Source: Brachypodium distachyon
Taxonomy: Eukaryota > Streptophyta > Magnoliopsida > Poales > Poaceae
Reading direction: 5' to 3'
NCBI RefSeq assembly: GCF_000005505.3
Contig: NC_016135.3
Span: 25,080,613-25,144,612, forward strand
DNA length: 64,000 nucleotides
Made by a program: the position numbers and the translations under genes
In this document: one piece after another, positions 11,401-25,284 of the stretch
Position numbering within the stretch: the stretch's first letter is position 1
Layout of the letters: every line of letters starts with the position of its first letter
Notes under the pieces: generated by a model
What the model saw: the letters and a program-made list of their open reading frames with translations, nothing else
Told to the model about the DNA's origin: nothing
Databases searched by the model: none

Positions 11401-11908
11401 CCGAAAGCTGGTTAGACTTTAGGACAAGAACTTGAAGCCTTGTGAGGTTTCCTATGGCAGGTGGGATGCTACCTGACAGACCATTGCGGCCAAGATCGAG
11501 GAATTTGAGGCGACGCAGTCTTCCTAACTCATCTGGGATGGAACCCTTCAGGATGGTGTTGGTGAGGTTGATGATGGATAGGAAAGAGAGGTTACCAAGG
11601 TGAGGAGCAAGGGACCCGTGGAGGGGCAGACCTGGTAGCTCCAAGGCCGTGACGCGCTGCCTGCGCCGGCTGCACGAGACACCGATCCAGTGGCAGAAAG
11701 ATGTGCCGGTGGTCCAGTTGCTTGCAAGGACTCCTTGAGGGTCAGAGAGGTGGGATTTGAAAGCCAGCAGTGTGGCAAGATCAGTATCGCTGCTGTTGGC
11801 GTTGGTCGGACTCGGGGAAGAAGAACTGGCAGCACCGGGTACCACGGCGAACACCGAGATGCCCGGTAGTACTAGCAGTACGAGGACATAAATGCATGAA
11901 GCGGCCAT
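8412..11908 (-). CDS. LRR receptor-like kinase, LRR-XII (Xa21/FLS2-like) subfamily, 1116 aa
   Basis: Two exons: 11908-8974 and 8827-8412. The phase 1 intron lies between GYMAP and [13 protein letters not shown] of the activation/APE segment, a usual site in this family. Domains in order: signal peptide ([20 protein letters not shown]), an LRR N-terminal cap with the paired-cysteine motif CHWIGVSC (about residues 65-72), about two dozen LRRs with LxGxIP repeats (about 85-715), a membrane span (about 742-768) with a KKK stop-transfer, and a kinase (about 806-1085). Kinase motifs: [11 protein letters not shown] loop, AVKVL lysine, HCDLKPSN catalytic loop, DFG. Cys instead of Arg before the catalytic Asp makes it a non-RD kinase, the class that includes immune receptors. 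All catalytic residues are intact. The ligand is unknown. The upstream in-frame ATG (11950) was rejected because it would put 14 residues ahead of a clean signal peptide. The intron carries a relic of the kinase end (see findings). Confidence 0.92.
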
Positions 11909-13018
11909 TGAGTTGGCCTGCCTGTCTGTTCTAGTTGATAATATATGCAATGAGGTTGGTCTATGAATATGTTGCTTTCACAGACTTTCAACCTTTTATT
12001 TTATTTTATTTCTTCCTTTTACTTGGTAGCCAAGATTGCTGGCCAGATACATTAAATTTGTGGAAAGACAGGGATTATAAACTAACCATACCTATCAATG
12101 GTTCTCTGGCAGCTTCTGTGGTTAGAAACTTTCAACCTGTTCATGTCGGTCCAACCGCCGATCAACAGCCTGGTCCCGGCGCTAACACGGTAGATACACC
12201 CCTTAACAGTGCACTCAGCATAGAGTACCTATTAATGGATCCAGATATTAGAATGACAGAAATACATGCCGAAAGCATATATACTCATCTTCAATGTACA
12301 TGGAATTCAGTCCATTCATATCCAGCTGATCAGCCAATTTGGCTTTAATCATTAGTCAACCAAAACGGAAAGCTAAATTGTGTAAACAAATTATAGCTTC
12401 AAGAAAGAGTGCTTGCGACAGCAGGAGATGCAACACAGAATTTCATGGTATATAATTCATCTGTGATGTTCACACACAGGTATCAAATTGCAGGAAGGGA
12501 CCTCCTCCATGAGGCTATCAGAAAAGAGTATGGGTATGACATCTAGGTAATGTGAACAACTGTCTAGTAATCCCCTTGGGAAAAAGAAGATACCATAAAA
12601 ATAATGACAACACTTGATTCTTACAGTAGCAGCGAGGCAGAGCTCCAAGCCCTCCATTTTCAACAAATGAGTCAGAACAAACTAAGGGTTTCAAAATAAT
12701 CTTTCTGGACAATTTACAATGCAGATAGTCACCCACTGATATTTTGCCGTATCATCTGAGGAATCTCAGATCAATGGTAGAACTGAATTCTATTTTGTTC
12801 TCACCTCCTGAATTCCGATGATAAAAAAGATCTTCAAAAAGAATTACTACCTGCCTCATTGATCATTAATATTAACAACATGAACTCTGCTAAAGTACAA
12901 TCTTTGTAACCTTAAGATTCGCTCCACATCCAAAAGGGTCTCTCTTGTTGTCTGATCTGTACAGTTCCAGTATAACATCTTTTTCATCATGCGTAGATCT
13001 GACTGAGCAATCAACCTC
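11909..13018. other. Spacer between the receptor kinase and the APO4-like gene
   Basis: Contains the kinase promoter at the left and probably the APO4-like 3' UTR at the right. A run of TTTTA repeats lies near 12000. The open segments here are short and unrelated to known proteins. Confidence 0.4.
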
Positions 13019-14809
13019 TTATATTGTCTGGTCCCTTTGAAAAGGTGGTGCCAAGCCATGCTCTTTCATCATGCAACGGTATTGCCGTGGCGCTCTTGCA
13101 CCCACTTGCACACAAAGTTCTATAACAGCAGGAGCATGACCATAGTAATCTCTCCCACTGTCCACCAGAATTAATGGGTCATGAGGCCGCTGATGCCACA
13201 CAATGTTTTGAGGAACTAGGTCCTCCACTCCAGCCTTCTTCCACTTGTGTTTTCCCCGCCAGCCCTCAAACTTAAATACTCCACACATTCTGGCCTTGTG
13301 CCCTGATAGTCCAACATGCACTTCAGAACAATTCTCGCACACTTTGGATGGGTAGACCAATAGGAGTTTTGTAACACCTAATCGGAGCCTTTCCCATGCT
13401 TCCAGTGTTCTCTGACCTATCAATCTAAGTTCATCCAGTGACAAGGGAGCATGATTTTGGCTGTTAGATTTAGCTGTTGTAGATAGCTCGCCACGTCTGT
13501 ACAGAACTCCATCAGGTATTTCAGCACCTGCCTGATGGCAGAGCTCGAGTACAGCTGGGACACGATTGAAGTCAAACCTCTGGTCATGCTTTATCTCATC
13601 CTGAAACATGTTTTCCAGGTGGAAGGCCTCAACAGGGACAAGGATATTATTCAAGCAGCCCGGACCCCATGTGTGAGGCCGATCCTTGATCATATGCTTG
13701 AAACCGTGGCATGTTTTCATCTGATGTGCCTCTGCTCCAACATGAATTTCAGGACAAAACCTACAGGACGAATCAATACACTCACTTATCTACATATTTG
13801 CAAGTAGCAAGTAATATATATGCTATGCTTAGTACTCAAAAATGAGCATACATTAATTAAAATGACAACACAGAAAGCAATTGAATAATGCAGAAATGTT
13901 CACACCGACCAACAGATGAAATCAAACATGCACATCGAAGAGGCATGTTTGAGTGCCTGGAATTCACTCGGACTAAAAGTCAAACATGGCAACAGCATCA
14001 GGGAGACAACAATGAGCAAACAACAATCTTCTACTTATGTTAGTCTGGCCATTTATTCAGAGTGCAGACGTTTGGAGCTCAGAATCCATGGAGCCCAATT
14101 TTTAAAAAAAATTACACTACATACGTGTAAAGTTTCATTAAGAAATAATTAAAGATGCGAGCTACAAAAAAAGAAAAATATGTACATCCATAATAATTGA
14201 ATACTATGTCTACTATAAATTCACATATTTATCTTTTTGTGCAGTCTATAAATAACAATGTTTCTCAATGAAATAATGTATGTATGTACTACACATTCAC
14301 ATACCTGTAAATTTCTTTTTTCAGGGGTTTTAAAACTTGTAAATATATTTCTTTTGAATTCTTGAAAATTCCGGGCTCCATGTAGCCTGGGTTCCATTAG
14401 GGTTTCGATTTATTCAACCTTTTTAGCATACCTAAAGTGAAGATGTTCTACTATAAAAGAAGCATATTTCGGCAACAAACAAAGAATAAGCTTACAGTAT
14501 CCTCCCTAAAATCAAGACAGGAACTTAACAATTTCATATTTCTTGCCCTTACTTGCACGAATGTACAGGAACAACTCTGAGTAGTGTCGAAACGCCTTCA
14601 GTGAGAATCTCTCTGGCCCTGACCACCTCCTCGGCTACCGGGATCATTCGCTTGATCGGATAATCCTTTGACCGGTTCTTAATCCTCTTGAGAATCATTG
14701 GCCGCAGCTGCTTCCAGTCCACCCTTGAAGAGTAGAGCCTCAGGTTTACCAATGAGCCACAAAGCTCTGAGCAAATGTAGCTTCCGGCCCTCTGCCCCAT
14801 AAATGTCAT
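13019..14809 (-). CDS. APO4-like organelle RNA-binding protein, 332 aa
   Basis: Two coding exons: 14809-14553 and 13760-13019 (257 + 742 nt, 332 residues). The protein starts MTFMGQRAGSY, then has LYSSRVDWKQLRPMILKRI and KRMIPVAEEVVRAREILTEG, followed by two APO motifs: CKFCPEIHVGAEAHQMKTC (crossing the splice) and CENCSEVHVGLSGHKARMC, each a Cys/His zinc-type motif, and WRGKHKWKKAGVEDLVP. APO proteins bind RNA and aid splicing or processing of organellar group II introns. The short N-terminus and the spacing to LYSSxVDW match what I recall of Arabidopsis APO4 (mitochondrial) rather than APO1-3. A further non-coding exon seems to lie upstream (donor at 14982, acceptor just before 14829), so the leader has an intron. 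The GC-rich open frames at 14950-15590 belong to this leader and are not in frame with the protein. Confidence 0.88.
14074..14396. mobile_element. MITE-like element inside the APO4-like intron
   Basis: About 320 bp bounded by imperfect inverted repeats: the left end contains CATGGAGCCC and the right end its complement GGGCTCCATG, extending on both sides (GGAGCTCAG... and ...CTGGGTTCC). The interior is AT-rich. The family is uncertain and I saw no clear target duplication. Confidence 0.45.
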
Positions 14810-15159
14810 TGCAGCACAAGGAGCAAAGCCTACAAGTTCACATTTGTTTCCGTAAGTGCAAGAAGCAAGCATGCATGGTTGTTGCAGTTTGTAAAAATGA
14901 AAACAAATCCAGGAAACAACCCAATCGGCTATGAAATTGACAAATTGCAAACTAAGGATTTGAGGAAATAAAAAAAAATACCTGGATAGAAAAATTGGGG
15001 AAGAGGAGGGGCAGCGGGCGCAGGACAGCGTGAGGGGCGAGCGGCGGAGAAGCAGCAGCCACGCGGCAGCAGGGGCTGCGGGCGCGGTGAGGCGAGCCCG
15101 CGCAGGGCAGCGCGCGGGCGCAGGGCTGCGGAAGCTTGAGGCGAGGCGGCGCACGGAGT

Positions 15160-16590
15160 GGGGCGAGCAGCGGTGGCGTGCGGGGCGGCCCTGACAGCTG
15201 GGTTCCGTCCGTCGTACTCAAGCGCTCAAGGCGGCGCCCCCCCTGGCTGCGGGGAAGTGGCGACCAGGCAGGAAGGCAGAGAGAGGCGGCGGTGCCCTGT
15301 GAAAGCCGCGGTGGGGATGGCGGGCTGGTTTCTGGCTTGTCGCCGGGGGAAGGCGGCGCGGCGGCCGGGCTGGGAAAGATTGCCTGCGGCGAGCCGGCGA
15401 GGACCAGTCCGACCGGAGCTTGCCCGACCTGGGAACAGCCGATTCGAGAATCGAGATTCGAGTAGAGTCGTAAGCTGGGCCAGGCCCAATAACGATAATG
15501 ACGAGGCGTGGGCATTTTAGGCCAGACGAACTCGCGGGCTTTGTCGCTAGCGTGCGTTTTTTCTTCTCTTTTTAAAATTCGAAAGAAGTTCAATTTTCAT
15601 CAGGTAAACCCTGAAATTCCATTTGGCCTGATTTGAGTTCTGAAAACTTCGTTTGTTTAATCCTGTTTTGTTCGTTCGTGGCCAACATGTATTTGCTCAG
15701 CCTCTTCGCATCCGGTTCTATTGGTCATTGGCCATGACGCATGTTCTATTTGGTTGGTTACAACAAAGTTTATAATATGCGGTGGCCCCTTCAATTGATG
15801 CATGTTCTTAAAATAATCTCCATCCAGATCCAGTCTGAATCATATCCTCCTTAAAAAAAAATTAACAGTTGCAAAAAAAAACCTTCAAAATAATGCTCAA
15901 CATTTCTTGTCAAAGCATTTCTCAACATTTCATAAATCTTTCTTTCACGCGTATTTCTTCAGATTTTATCATCAGGCAAATCAAACTAATGACCAAATGG
16001 TCTTTATCTAAGAAAATTTCTCTGATTTCCTAAATGTTTATGAAAGCATCCATAAAGTACATAAAACGGAGTTACCAAAGCATTTCTGCTCAGAAAATAA
16101 CACGAGAATTCTGTTCAGAAATTAGACAAAATGGCCAGGGAACACCATAAGGAGCTCCAGACCACGAATTCCACCGCTGCGATGGCGAAACTGGCTGTGG
16201 TAGTGACAAAGATCACCAAAATGTTGCAGCTCTCCTCGATTCTCCAATTTCCCATGTATGATGCTTAGCAACTTGGTGCCCAGAGTTACAAGCGCACACA
16301 AAATCGATTTCTGCACAAGAACAAAATTTCTAGCTCAAAGGCCGAAAGCCCCAAAGAGAAGGGCATCTAATCCTCAATTTCTGGGAAGAACTCGGGTACT
16401 CAGCCAGACAGTAGTAGAGTAATTTACAAACGCAAATGTTTAGCTTTGTCAGACCTTCATAGAAAATAAGACGCCAAGTAAAATTGAAAGGCTAATTTGA
16501 GATGCTACAGATCATCAGGGGAAGAGGGGATTACCTCTGCCCGGTCGCCGGTCGGAGACCACAACACGGCAGCCGTTTCTGCTCGGTTAA
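15160..16590. other. GC-rich promoter of the APO4-like gene, then AT-rich spacer
   Basis: Up to about 15500 the sequence is very GC-rich, giving long open frames in all directions that I take as artefacts. From 15600 it is AT-rich. A minus-strand segment 16131-16313 is open, follows an AG acceptor and could be an exon of an unknown transcript whose first exon ends at a donor near 16537. I cannot assign a function. Confidence 0.35.
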
Positions 16591-16596
16591 TTTTGC

Positions 16597-16640
16597 CCCG
16601 GGCCGGGGGTGGTGTTTGTGTAAGCTATGACGAAATACTG
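16597..16640. repeat. Left arm of an inverted repeat (mate at 17340-17383)
   Basis: About 42 bases (GGGGGTGGTGT...AAGCTATGACGAAATACTG) recur as the reverse complement at 17340-17383 with one or two mismatches. The spacer is about 700 bp. Confidence 0.7.
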
Positions 16641-16914
16641 TGAGCTGGATGCTCAGCTGCCTTGAAAACACTTGTACAGCACCCCCACATCCAAAACACT
16701 TGCACCTCTCTCTCATCTGCAATTCTCACGACTAGCTTGTCTTGACTAGCTCGGCTTGACGACAAGCCGAATGGAAGACATTTCCATTGTATACTTTTCA
16801 CCTCTCGTCGCCCACCGTCGTTGACTTGTTGTCACTGTTTGAGCTGGACAGGATTGCTGCGGCACGTCCACCCTCACATCCACACACTTGCTGACTTGCA
16901 CATCTCAGCCTCTC

Positions 16915-17012
16915 AAATTTATAGATTTTTCTATAAACTTGGTAAATCTTGAATAAATTTGACTTAAAACAAAATTAGGATTATGTTTAGAAACAGAGAG
17001 AATACTGTCAAC
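16915..17012. mobile_element. Degenerate Stowaway-type remnant
   Basis: Contains ACTTGGTAAA, TTTGACTTAAAACAAAATTAGGATTATG and an AAACAGAGAGAATAC end. These resemble the right half of Stowaway MITEs that end in GAAACGGAGGGAGTAC. The left end is not recognisable. Confidence 0.35.
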
Positions 17013-17339
17013 ATGAGAGATAACAGATCACGTTCGCCAAGTGAAGAAACATAAATTTTGCTCATCACGAGTTCATGACAACAGTACAAGTTTGGTGTAG
17101 TAATGCTTGGCCACAGTCTAAACGTACCCCAGATGAAATCGCCGGCCGCTCACGAGCCTGTTTTTGTTTTGTTTTTGTTTTTTGAAACGTAGCCTGGGTT
17201 TTCGTTTTGCATCCGTGTGCCCCCTGACGAGCTACACCGACCGTCCGATCGAAACTGGTCGGTTCAGATTATGACACGGTATCATCGTGAGAGAGAGGCT
17301 GGCGTGACGTGCGTGGAGTCCGTTCCGGACTTCCGGGCA

Positions 17340-17533
<194 letters not shown>

Positions 17534-18158
17534 GCTTTGCGCTCGCGGACGGTCGCGCATTCGCTCTGATGTTGCGCCATGGTTATGAGTTGAATTCCGG
17601 TGGAATGCGTCAGGTCGTAGTCGTGTTGTTCCTTATGATGCAGTTCGTGATGTCTGAACCGTGATGTGTTTATTCACAAACAATAATGTTATCCTATGCT
17701 GTGATGAGAGATCTTCAAATGGTCCATCTGAATCCTTTGCATGTTCTATTCTTGTTGGACAAGATGAATCTTTCTGTGGCCACTAACCAAAATGCAGCTA
17801 CCCTGTATCCGGATGTGCTAATACATGTTTTTGTTTGCCCCCGTTTTGGCCTTCGGGTTGTTCCTCAGCTCTATATCGCTCTGCTCTCCATCCAGAATAA
17901 TAATACTCAGCAATCGATTTTGCATCAACTGCAACACGCATCATTTTTAATGTCAACTCTGAATTTTTTTTTACTGTCAACTGCTGAATTTTTTTGGAGA
18001 TGAATCGTTTGGATGATGGAAACCAGGGCCAATTTATGAATTATGATGTCCTGCAACTCTTCGGTCCATGGTCTTGAAATTTCAGTGCGACCCCACTTCC
18101 CGCTCTGCTTTGAACCCCTGGGGTCTCGATTAGCGCCGCCGCGTCCTCTATTCATCCC
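17534..18158. other. Spacer with polyubiquitin 3' UTR-like sequence and PPR leader
   Basis: The left part continues the ubiquitin fragment as T-rich, 3' UTR-like sequence. The right part leads into the PPR gene. No additional gene is visible. Confidence 0.4.
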
Positions 18159-18276
18159 ATGGCGGAGTTCACGATCAAGCGGCTGCCCCCTTTCGTGCCA
18201 TCCCTGCGCCGTCACCATTGACCGGCCACCCAAGCGGATCAACAGTAGACTCAGCTCTTCGCATACGTGCGCGACA

Positions 18277-20315
18277 ATGGGCCTCGTCAGGGGCGCGGCG
18301 ACATCCGCCGACCCCGCCTTCTACTACTCCCTCCTCCAGAGCTGCATGAGCTGCTTCCGGCGAGGCAGGTCCGTCCACCACCAGATCATCGCGTCCGCCG
18401 CTCCCCCGGACCTGCACATGAGCACCAAGCTCGTCATCTTCTACGCTAAACACGGCGACGTCGCCGCTGCACGCAAGGTGTTCGACGGAATGCCGCACCG
18501 GAGCGTCGTGTCCTGGACAGCCATGGTCTCCGGATACTCCAGGAACGGCCAGACGCGGGAGGCGCTGGATCTGTTCACCCTCATGCTGGCATCCGGCGTC
18601 AGGCCGAACCAGTTCACCTACGGGAGCGTGGCCAGCGCGTGCGCCGGGGCTGGGTGTGTCAGGAGCGGTGAGCAGGTGCATGCGTGCGTGGCGAAGGGGA
18701 GGTTCGTGGGGGATGTCTTCGTGCAGAGTGCTCTCATGGACATGCACCTCAGGTGTGGGTCAGTCGTGGACGCGATGCAGCTGTTTGCGGAGATGGAGAG
18801 GAAGGATGTTGTGGCTTGGAATGCCCTGCTCAGGGGGCTTGTCGAGCGGGCGCAGTATGGCGATGCGCTTGGGTTGTTGCCCTCAATGCTGAGAGGAGGT
18901 ATGTGTTAGCACTGAAATCTCCTACTGTATGTTTCATTTTGCTCTGTACTGCCATGAAATGTGGAGTCCCTTGGCCATGTATATGAACACCTGGAATCCG
19001 GATGCCCTTTTGCGGTAATCCTAGCATGTCATGCTACTGCATGCTATTTTTTAGTTTTAGTTAATTTTTCCTTATCTGAATAAATACACTAAATGGATTC
19101 ACCAAAATTGCTGAACTCATCTGTACGTGGCCTATTGGGAACCAATGACCTTTTGCCACTGTTTTTTGTTATTCTTTAGATTTTTCTATTTAAATTTCTT
19201 TTATACTGTTGTTTGTATACTTTTTTGTTGTTGTCCGTCATTCGCATTTTGTTTTTACAGCAATGCTGCCTGATCATTTCACATTTGGAAGTGCTCTAAA
19301 AGCTTGTGGAGCAGTCAGTGTGCTTGCTAACGTGGAGCTAATTCACACTTGCATAATAAAGCTGGGTTACTGGGGAGAAAAGGTTGTTATTGGATCAATT
19401 ATAGATGCTTATGCAAAATGCCGCGGTCTAAGCAGCGCAAGATTGATATATGACTCCATATGTGAACCGGATCTTGTTTCGTCTACTGCACTGATCAGTG
19501 GGTACTCCATGGATAGAAACCACAGTGAAGATGCAATGGAGCTCTTTTGTAAAATTCATCGTAAAGGCTTAAGGATTGATGGTGTTCTGTTAAGCTCATT
19601 GCTTGGCCTTTGTGCCAATGTGGCATCGCTCAGATTTGGGACACAAATTCATGCTTATATGTGCAAGAGGCAGCCTATGACTGATGTCGCATTGGACAAT
19701 GCTGTAGTTGACATGTATGCTAAGGCAGGAGAATTTGCAGATGCCAGGCGTGCTTTTGATGAAATGCCTTACCGAAATGTTGTTTCATGGACTTCACTCA
19801 TTACTGCCTGTGGGAAAAATGGTTTTGGAGAAGATGCTGTGAGCCTTTTTGATAGAATGGTGGAGGATGGTGTGAAGCCAAATGATGTTACATTCCTTTC
19901 CCTTCTGTCTGCATGTGGCCATTCTGGTCTGACGAGTAAAGGGATGGAATATTTCACTTCCATGATGAGCAAATATGGTATTGATCCAAGAGCTGAGCAT
20001 TACAGTTCTGCTATCGACCTTCTTGCTCGTGGAGGTCAGTTAAAAGATGCATGGAAGCTTGTTCAGAATATAGACATTGAACCTAACTCGTCAATGTTTG
20101 GCGCAATGCTTGGAGCTTGTAAAACACATGGAAGCATGCCTCTAGGAGAAACTGCTGCCAAGAATCTTTTCACTATAGCTCCTGAGAGTTCTGTACACTA
20201 TGCTGTGCTTGCAAACATGTATGCTGAATCTAGTTTATGGGAGGATGCTCAAAGGACAAGAAAATTAATGGCTGAAACATCTGGTGGGAAGGTAGCTGGT
20301 TGCAGTGTCATCTGA
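18277..20315 (+). CDS. PLS-class pentatricopeptide repeat protein (E type), 558 aa
   Basis: Two exons, 18277-18898 and 19261-20315, joined in phase 1 (SMLRG-AMLPDHFTFG), give 558 residues. The protein is a string of PPR motifs of the P, L and S types, e.g. DVAAARKVFDGMPHRSVVSW, AMVSGYSRNGQTREALDLF and EFADARRAFDEMPYRNVVSW, ending in an E-like region (SVHYAVLANMYAESSLWEDA) and the stop after KVAGCSVI. No DYW domain. Such proteins bind organelle RNAs sequence-specifically, usually in editing or processing. An in-frame ATG at 18043 would add 78 residues (636 aa) that could hold a transit peptide. An out-of-frame 20-codon AUG reading frame (18159-18221) lies before 18277. The start is therefore uncertain. 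Exon 1 is GC-rich and exon 2 AT-rich. Confidence 0.88.
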
Positions 20316-21850
20316 AAATTATTATAGACCTAAGTTTCTTCTTCAAGAAATTCAGATAATGGTCAACTGTCACTGGTTGATGCAGCAGATAAATCTGGAT
20401 TATCTTCAGCCTTTGGTCCACACTCCACAGTGAACATACCGGTCCAACATCTAGAGCCTCCACGGATTTGTAAACTATCAAGTTCTGAATCTTTGGCCTT
20501 TCAATTAGACAACAAAGCATTTAAGCACTTATATAGAGATCTCATGTTTGTTCAGGGTAAGTATATGTTGTGCTTAATAGTAAAAATGTTGTATAGTTTG
20601 TTTATTTTGATTATATCTGTTGGGTTAATTCCCATGTTGATGCATATCTTTCAACTTTGACTGTAAATATTTTGGGTTTGCGATGCCTGTTTGATTCATA
20701 AACGTTAGCCAGTATTCTCAATTGTGTTTTGCGTCCATACTCAATAGTATTATTGGATATATCATGATACAGATTTATGGGGTCTTAATACTTTTATTTT
20801 ATAGTTTACACCAAATTGTCTGCATCGGTTTTGATATCTATAACTATAAGAATACTGTAATAAACACTGGATAAGCAGACTGTTATTCCCTGCAGTACAT
20901 GACATATGGGTACCAGTGTTGAGTATTTTGTTGAATAGCCGGATAGATAATAATCACTCTTCTCTTGATATGACTGAAGCTATAAGTTTCAGTAGCACAG
21001 CGAATAATATATTATATACCCTTGTTGGTGTTGAGTGAAGCAGACATTGCAAGCTAAAACAGTCAACTGAATGCCCTATCATCTGTGCATGTCTTAAACT
21101 TCAAGTCTTGAACAACTAAGAGCTACCATGTTACAGTTACTCAATGAGTAATTGATTACATTGTCCAATCCATGTGCTTGTGGTGACCCAATTGTTTGCT
21201 TCCTGAGTTGGTTTAATTGTAAAATATGTTGAGAAATCCAAGTTGGTTCCGATGGTTATATATGTGTTGTTAAATTTTGACTATATTTGTTATTTGCTGA
21301 AGATGACATTTTTCAGTATCTTGTCGTACTATAGTAATGACTAATAATACAAAATTTGCTTCATATAGTACTTGTCATGTTTATTTCTGATTTCTAGTTT
21401 GCATGTGTTTGATGAGTTATTGTTGATCTATCAATAATTATAATACATTTATATTTCTTCCACATTATTTGTTCTTATTTTGCATCTTAGATTGTTTTAC
21501 CAGAATCAGTTGACCGCAGAACTATATTAAAATTGGAAATGTTATCTGCTTACAGTTCAAGTCTTTGATGTGGCACTTTTTAGGAACATGCTAGAGTATG
21601 GATTACACGGGTGCACGAGCCATGCAGGATAGCCACCATCCAACTAGTGCCTACCAGCTATCGTAGTTTGTAATTGGCAGATTAGAGGTCCTTAATTTCT
21701 GCGAATCTTTTACCAATCATAATATGCTCCCTAGAAGCCTGATCCAAGAGCTCGTACATATTCTTCGATTCTTTTACAGGCATGCAAGCCACATGGCTCG
21801 TGAAATACTGATCTCCAATCACATGATGAAGTCTAAGGCCATTGTTGGCT
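20316..21850. other. AT-rich intergenic spacer
   Basis: Begins with the PPR 3' UTR. I see no gene. An 11-bp inverted repeat (CACGAGCCATG at about 21612, complement at about 21792) is the only structure noted. Confidence 0.4.
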
Positions 21851-21854
21851 GCAT

Positions 21855-21861
21855 TATATAA
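21855..21861 (+). promoter_or_regulatory. TATA box of the peroxidase gene
   Basis: GCATTATATAAG lies about 140 bases before the start codon at 21996 and is correctly oriented. Confidence 0.5.
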
Positions 21862-21995
21862 GAAAGTTGTGCAGCTGTAAGGGCATCTAGGTGTGGAACC
21901 TAAGCAACTGAACTATAAAGCAGGCTGCAAGTTCTAGGTTAATCTCAAGCAACTCTTTCTTCATATGTAGGGGTTTTACATTGGTTGCGCTCAAC

Positions 21996-23856
<1,861 letters not shown>

Positions 23857-24568
23857 CTCGGTTTACGTGATAATTACTTGCCTTAGTGGTTGGTTTCTGG
23901 ACATGTAGAATTACTGTGGTTGTGTTTAAGTACATTGTGTGCACCATGTCTTCCTTCATCATTTGTATTGTTATCTTGATGTCTTCAAATAAATAAACTG
24001 TTTGCTTGGCTCAATGAAATAAACATGCATCCCAGAGAACTGGGCTACCATTCCCGATTGTTCTCTGGTTCTGTCATTACCAAGCGCTGAAATATGCTAC
24101 CTGTCCTGAGTTCATCACCCCCACGGTCGAGTTGCGACTACCGAGCTGCCTTTTCTTTTTTTACCGGGTGAATGCGGTTACCATGGTAACTGCAATTTAC
24201 GAAATGGTTACCGCCGGGCAAATTTCAAGTTCAATAATTTACTGTCTTGTTACCAACTGCTAGGTCATTCTCAAATGGAAAGAGGAGTAATTGTCAAGGT
24301 TTGATGGTGAAAAATAAGCTGTTCTCGTTCTGTTTACTCTAACCTTCTCTTGCACACAACCATTATTTGCTCCCCAAGAGGAAACTCCAACCGAAAGAAG
24401 AGGAGGAGGGATATACCCTACACCAAAACTCCAAGAAAACTTGCTAGCTCTGGTTGGCTTGGCATCCCGGCTTCTGTTCCTTCCTCGCCCCTCAAAGAAT
24501 CACCACGTCCGACCAGCTCAAAACCACCCCATAGCGCAAGCCAAACAAAGCGTGTCAACAAACAAACC
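23857..24568. other. Spacer and leader of the NHL gene
   Basis: Peroxidase 3' UTR at the left and NHL promoter at the right. No gene seen between. Confidence 0.4.
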
Positions 24569-24630
24569 ATGCGCGCCAACGCATGGGCGCGCACACAGAG
24601 ACCAGCCAAGCGCGCACCGGCATCGTCACC

Positions 24631-25284
24631 ATGCCGCCGGCGTCGTCCACAGGTTTCACCGCCACGGTGGGCCGCATCCGAACTCTCCCGGCGGAGCGGC
24701 CGCACCTGAGGCGCTGCACCAAGCTGCTCTGCTCGGCGGTCCTCGTCGTGCTCCTCCTCGCAGCCGTGCTCCTCTTCGTCGCCTACCTCGCCGTGCGCCC
24801 GCACAGGCCGCGGTTCCACGTGGTGGCCTTCTCCGCCTCCGGCATCCAGCAGGCGGCAGGCGGGGACGGAGCCGGCATGGTCCTCCTCTCCGGGCAGTTC
24901 TCGGTCCGCAACCCGAACCACGACGTCGGCTTCTTCTACGACCGGCTCTACCTCTCCGTGCACTACGGCAACGTCGACGTCGTCAAGGACCAGGACATCA
25001 CCGGCAGGCCGATGTACCAGCCGCCCAAGACCACGACGCCGGTCACATTTGAGGGTGTCACTGTGCCTGCAAGCTCTGCCACGGCGAGCATGGCAAGGGA
25101 CGCTGGAGCGGAGAGAGGCTCCGTGGCGTTCACGGTGAAGGTCCGGTCAAGGATACGGGTGAGGGTGGCCTTCTGGGGCTCTCACTGGCACCCGCTCCAT
25201 GTCGGCTGTGACATTGCTGTTGGCCCTGACGGGCAGCTGCTGCCTGAGAGCCGGCAGAAGCGTTGCGCCATAAACTTCCTCTAG
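24631..25284 (+). CDS. NDR1/HIN1-like (NHL) LEA_2 membrane protein, 217 aa
   Basis: Intronless. A cytosolic basic N-terminus (about 40 residues) is followed by one membrane span (LLCSAVLVVLLLAAVLLFVA), then an LEA_2-type domain with the hallmark NPNHDVGFFYDRL and a conserved pattern of short beta segments. Proteins of this family are plasma-membrane proteins linked to defence responses and osmotic stress. I chose the ATG at 24631 because of its CACCATGCC context; an in-frame ATG at 24583 would add 16 residues. A separate AUG frame (24569-24709) overlaps both starts in another frame and could reduce translation. GC content is very high, as in many intronless grass genes. Confidence 0.87.
   Translation: MPPASSTGFTATVGRIRTLPAERPHLRRCTKLLCSAVLVVLLLAAVLLFVAYLAVRPHRPRFHVVAFSASGIQQAAGGDGAGMVLLSGQFSVRNPNHDVGFFYDRLYLSVHYGNVDVVKDQDITGRPMYQPPKTTTPVTFEGVTVPASSATASMARDAGAERGSVAFTVKVRSRIRVRVAFWGSHWHPLHVGCDIAVGPDGQLLPESRQKRCAINFL

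Noticed and set aside
11935..12348. 137-codon plus-strand open frame upstream of the receptor kinase
   Set aside because: It begins inside the kinase promoter, is low in G/C-ending codons unlike neighbouring genes, and matches no family I know.
14950..15593. Long open frames on both strands (up to 213 codons)
   Set aside because: They lie in the very GC-rich leader/promoter of the APO4-like gene and are not in frame with the APO sequence; open frames are expected by chance at this GC content.
21612..21802. 11-bp inverted repeat CACGAGCCATG as a possible microRNA hairpin
   Set aside because: Pairing does not extend beyond 11 bases, and no arm resembles a microRNA family I know.
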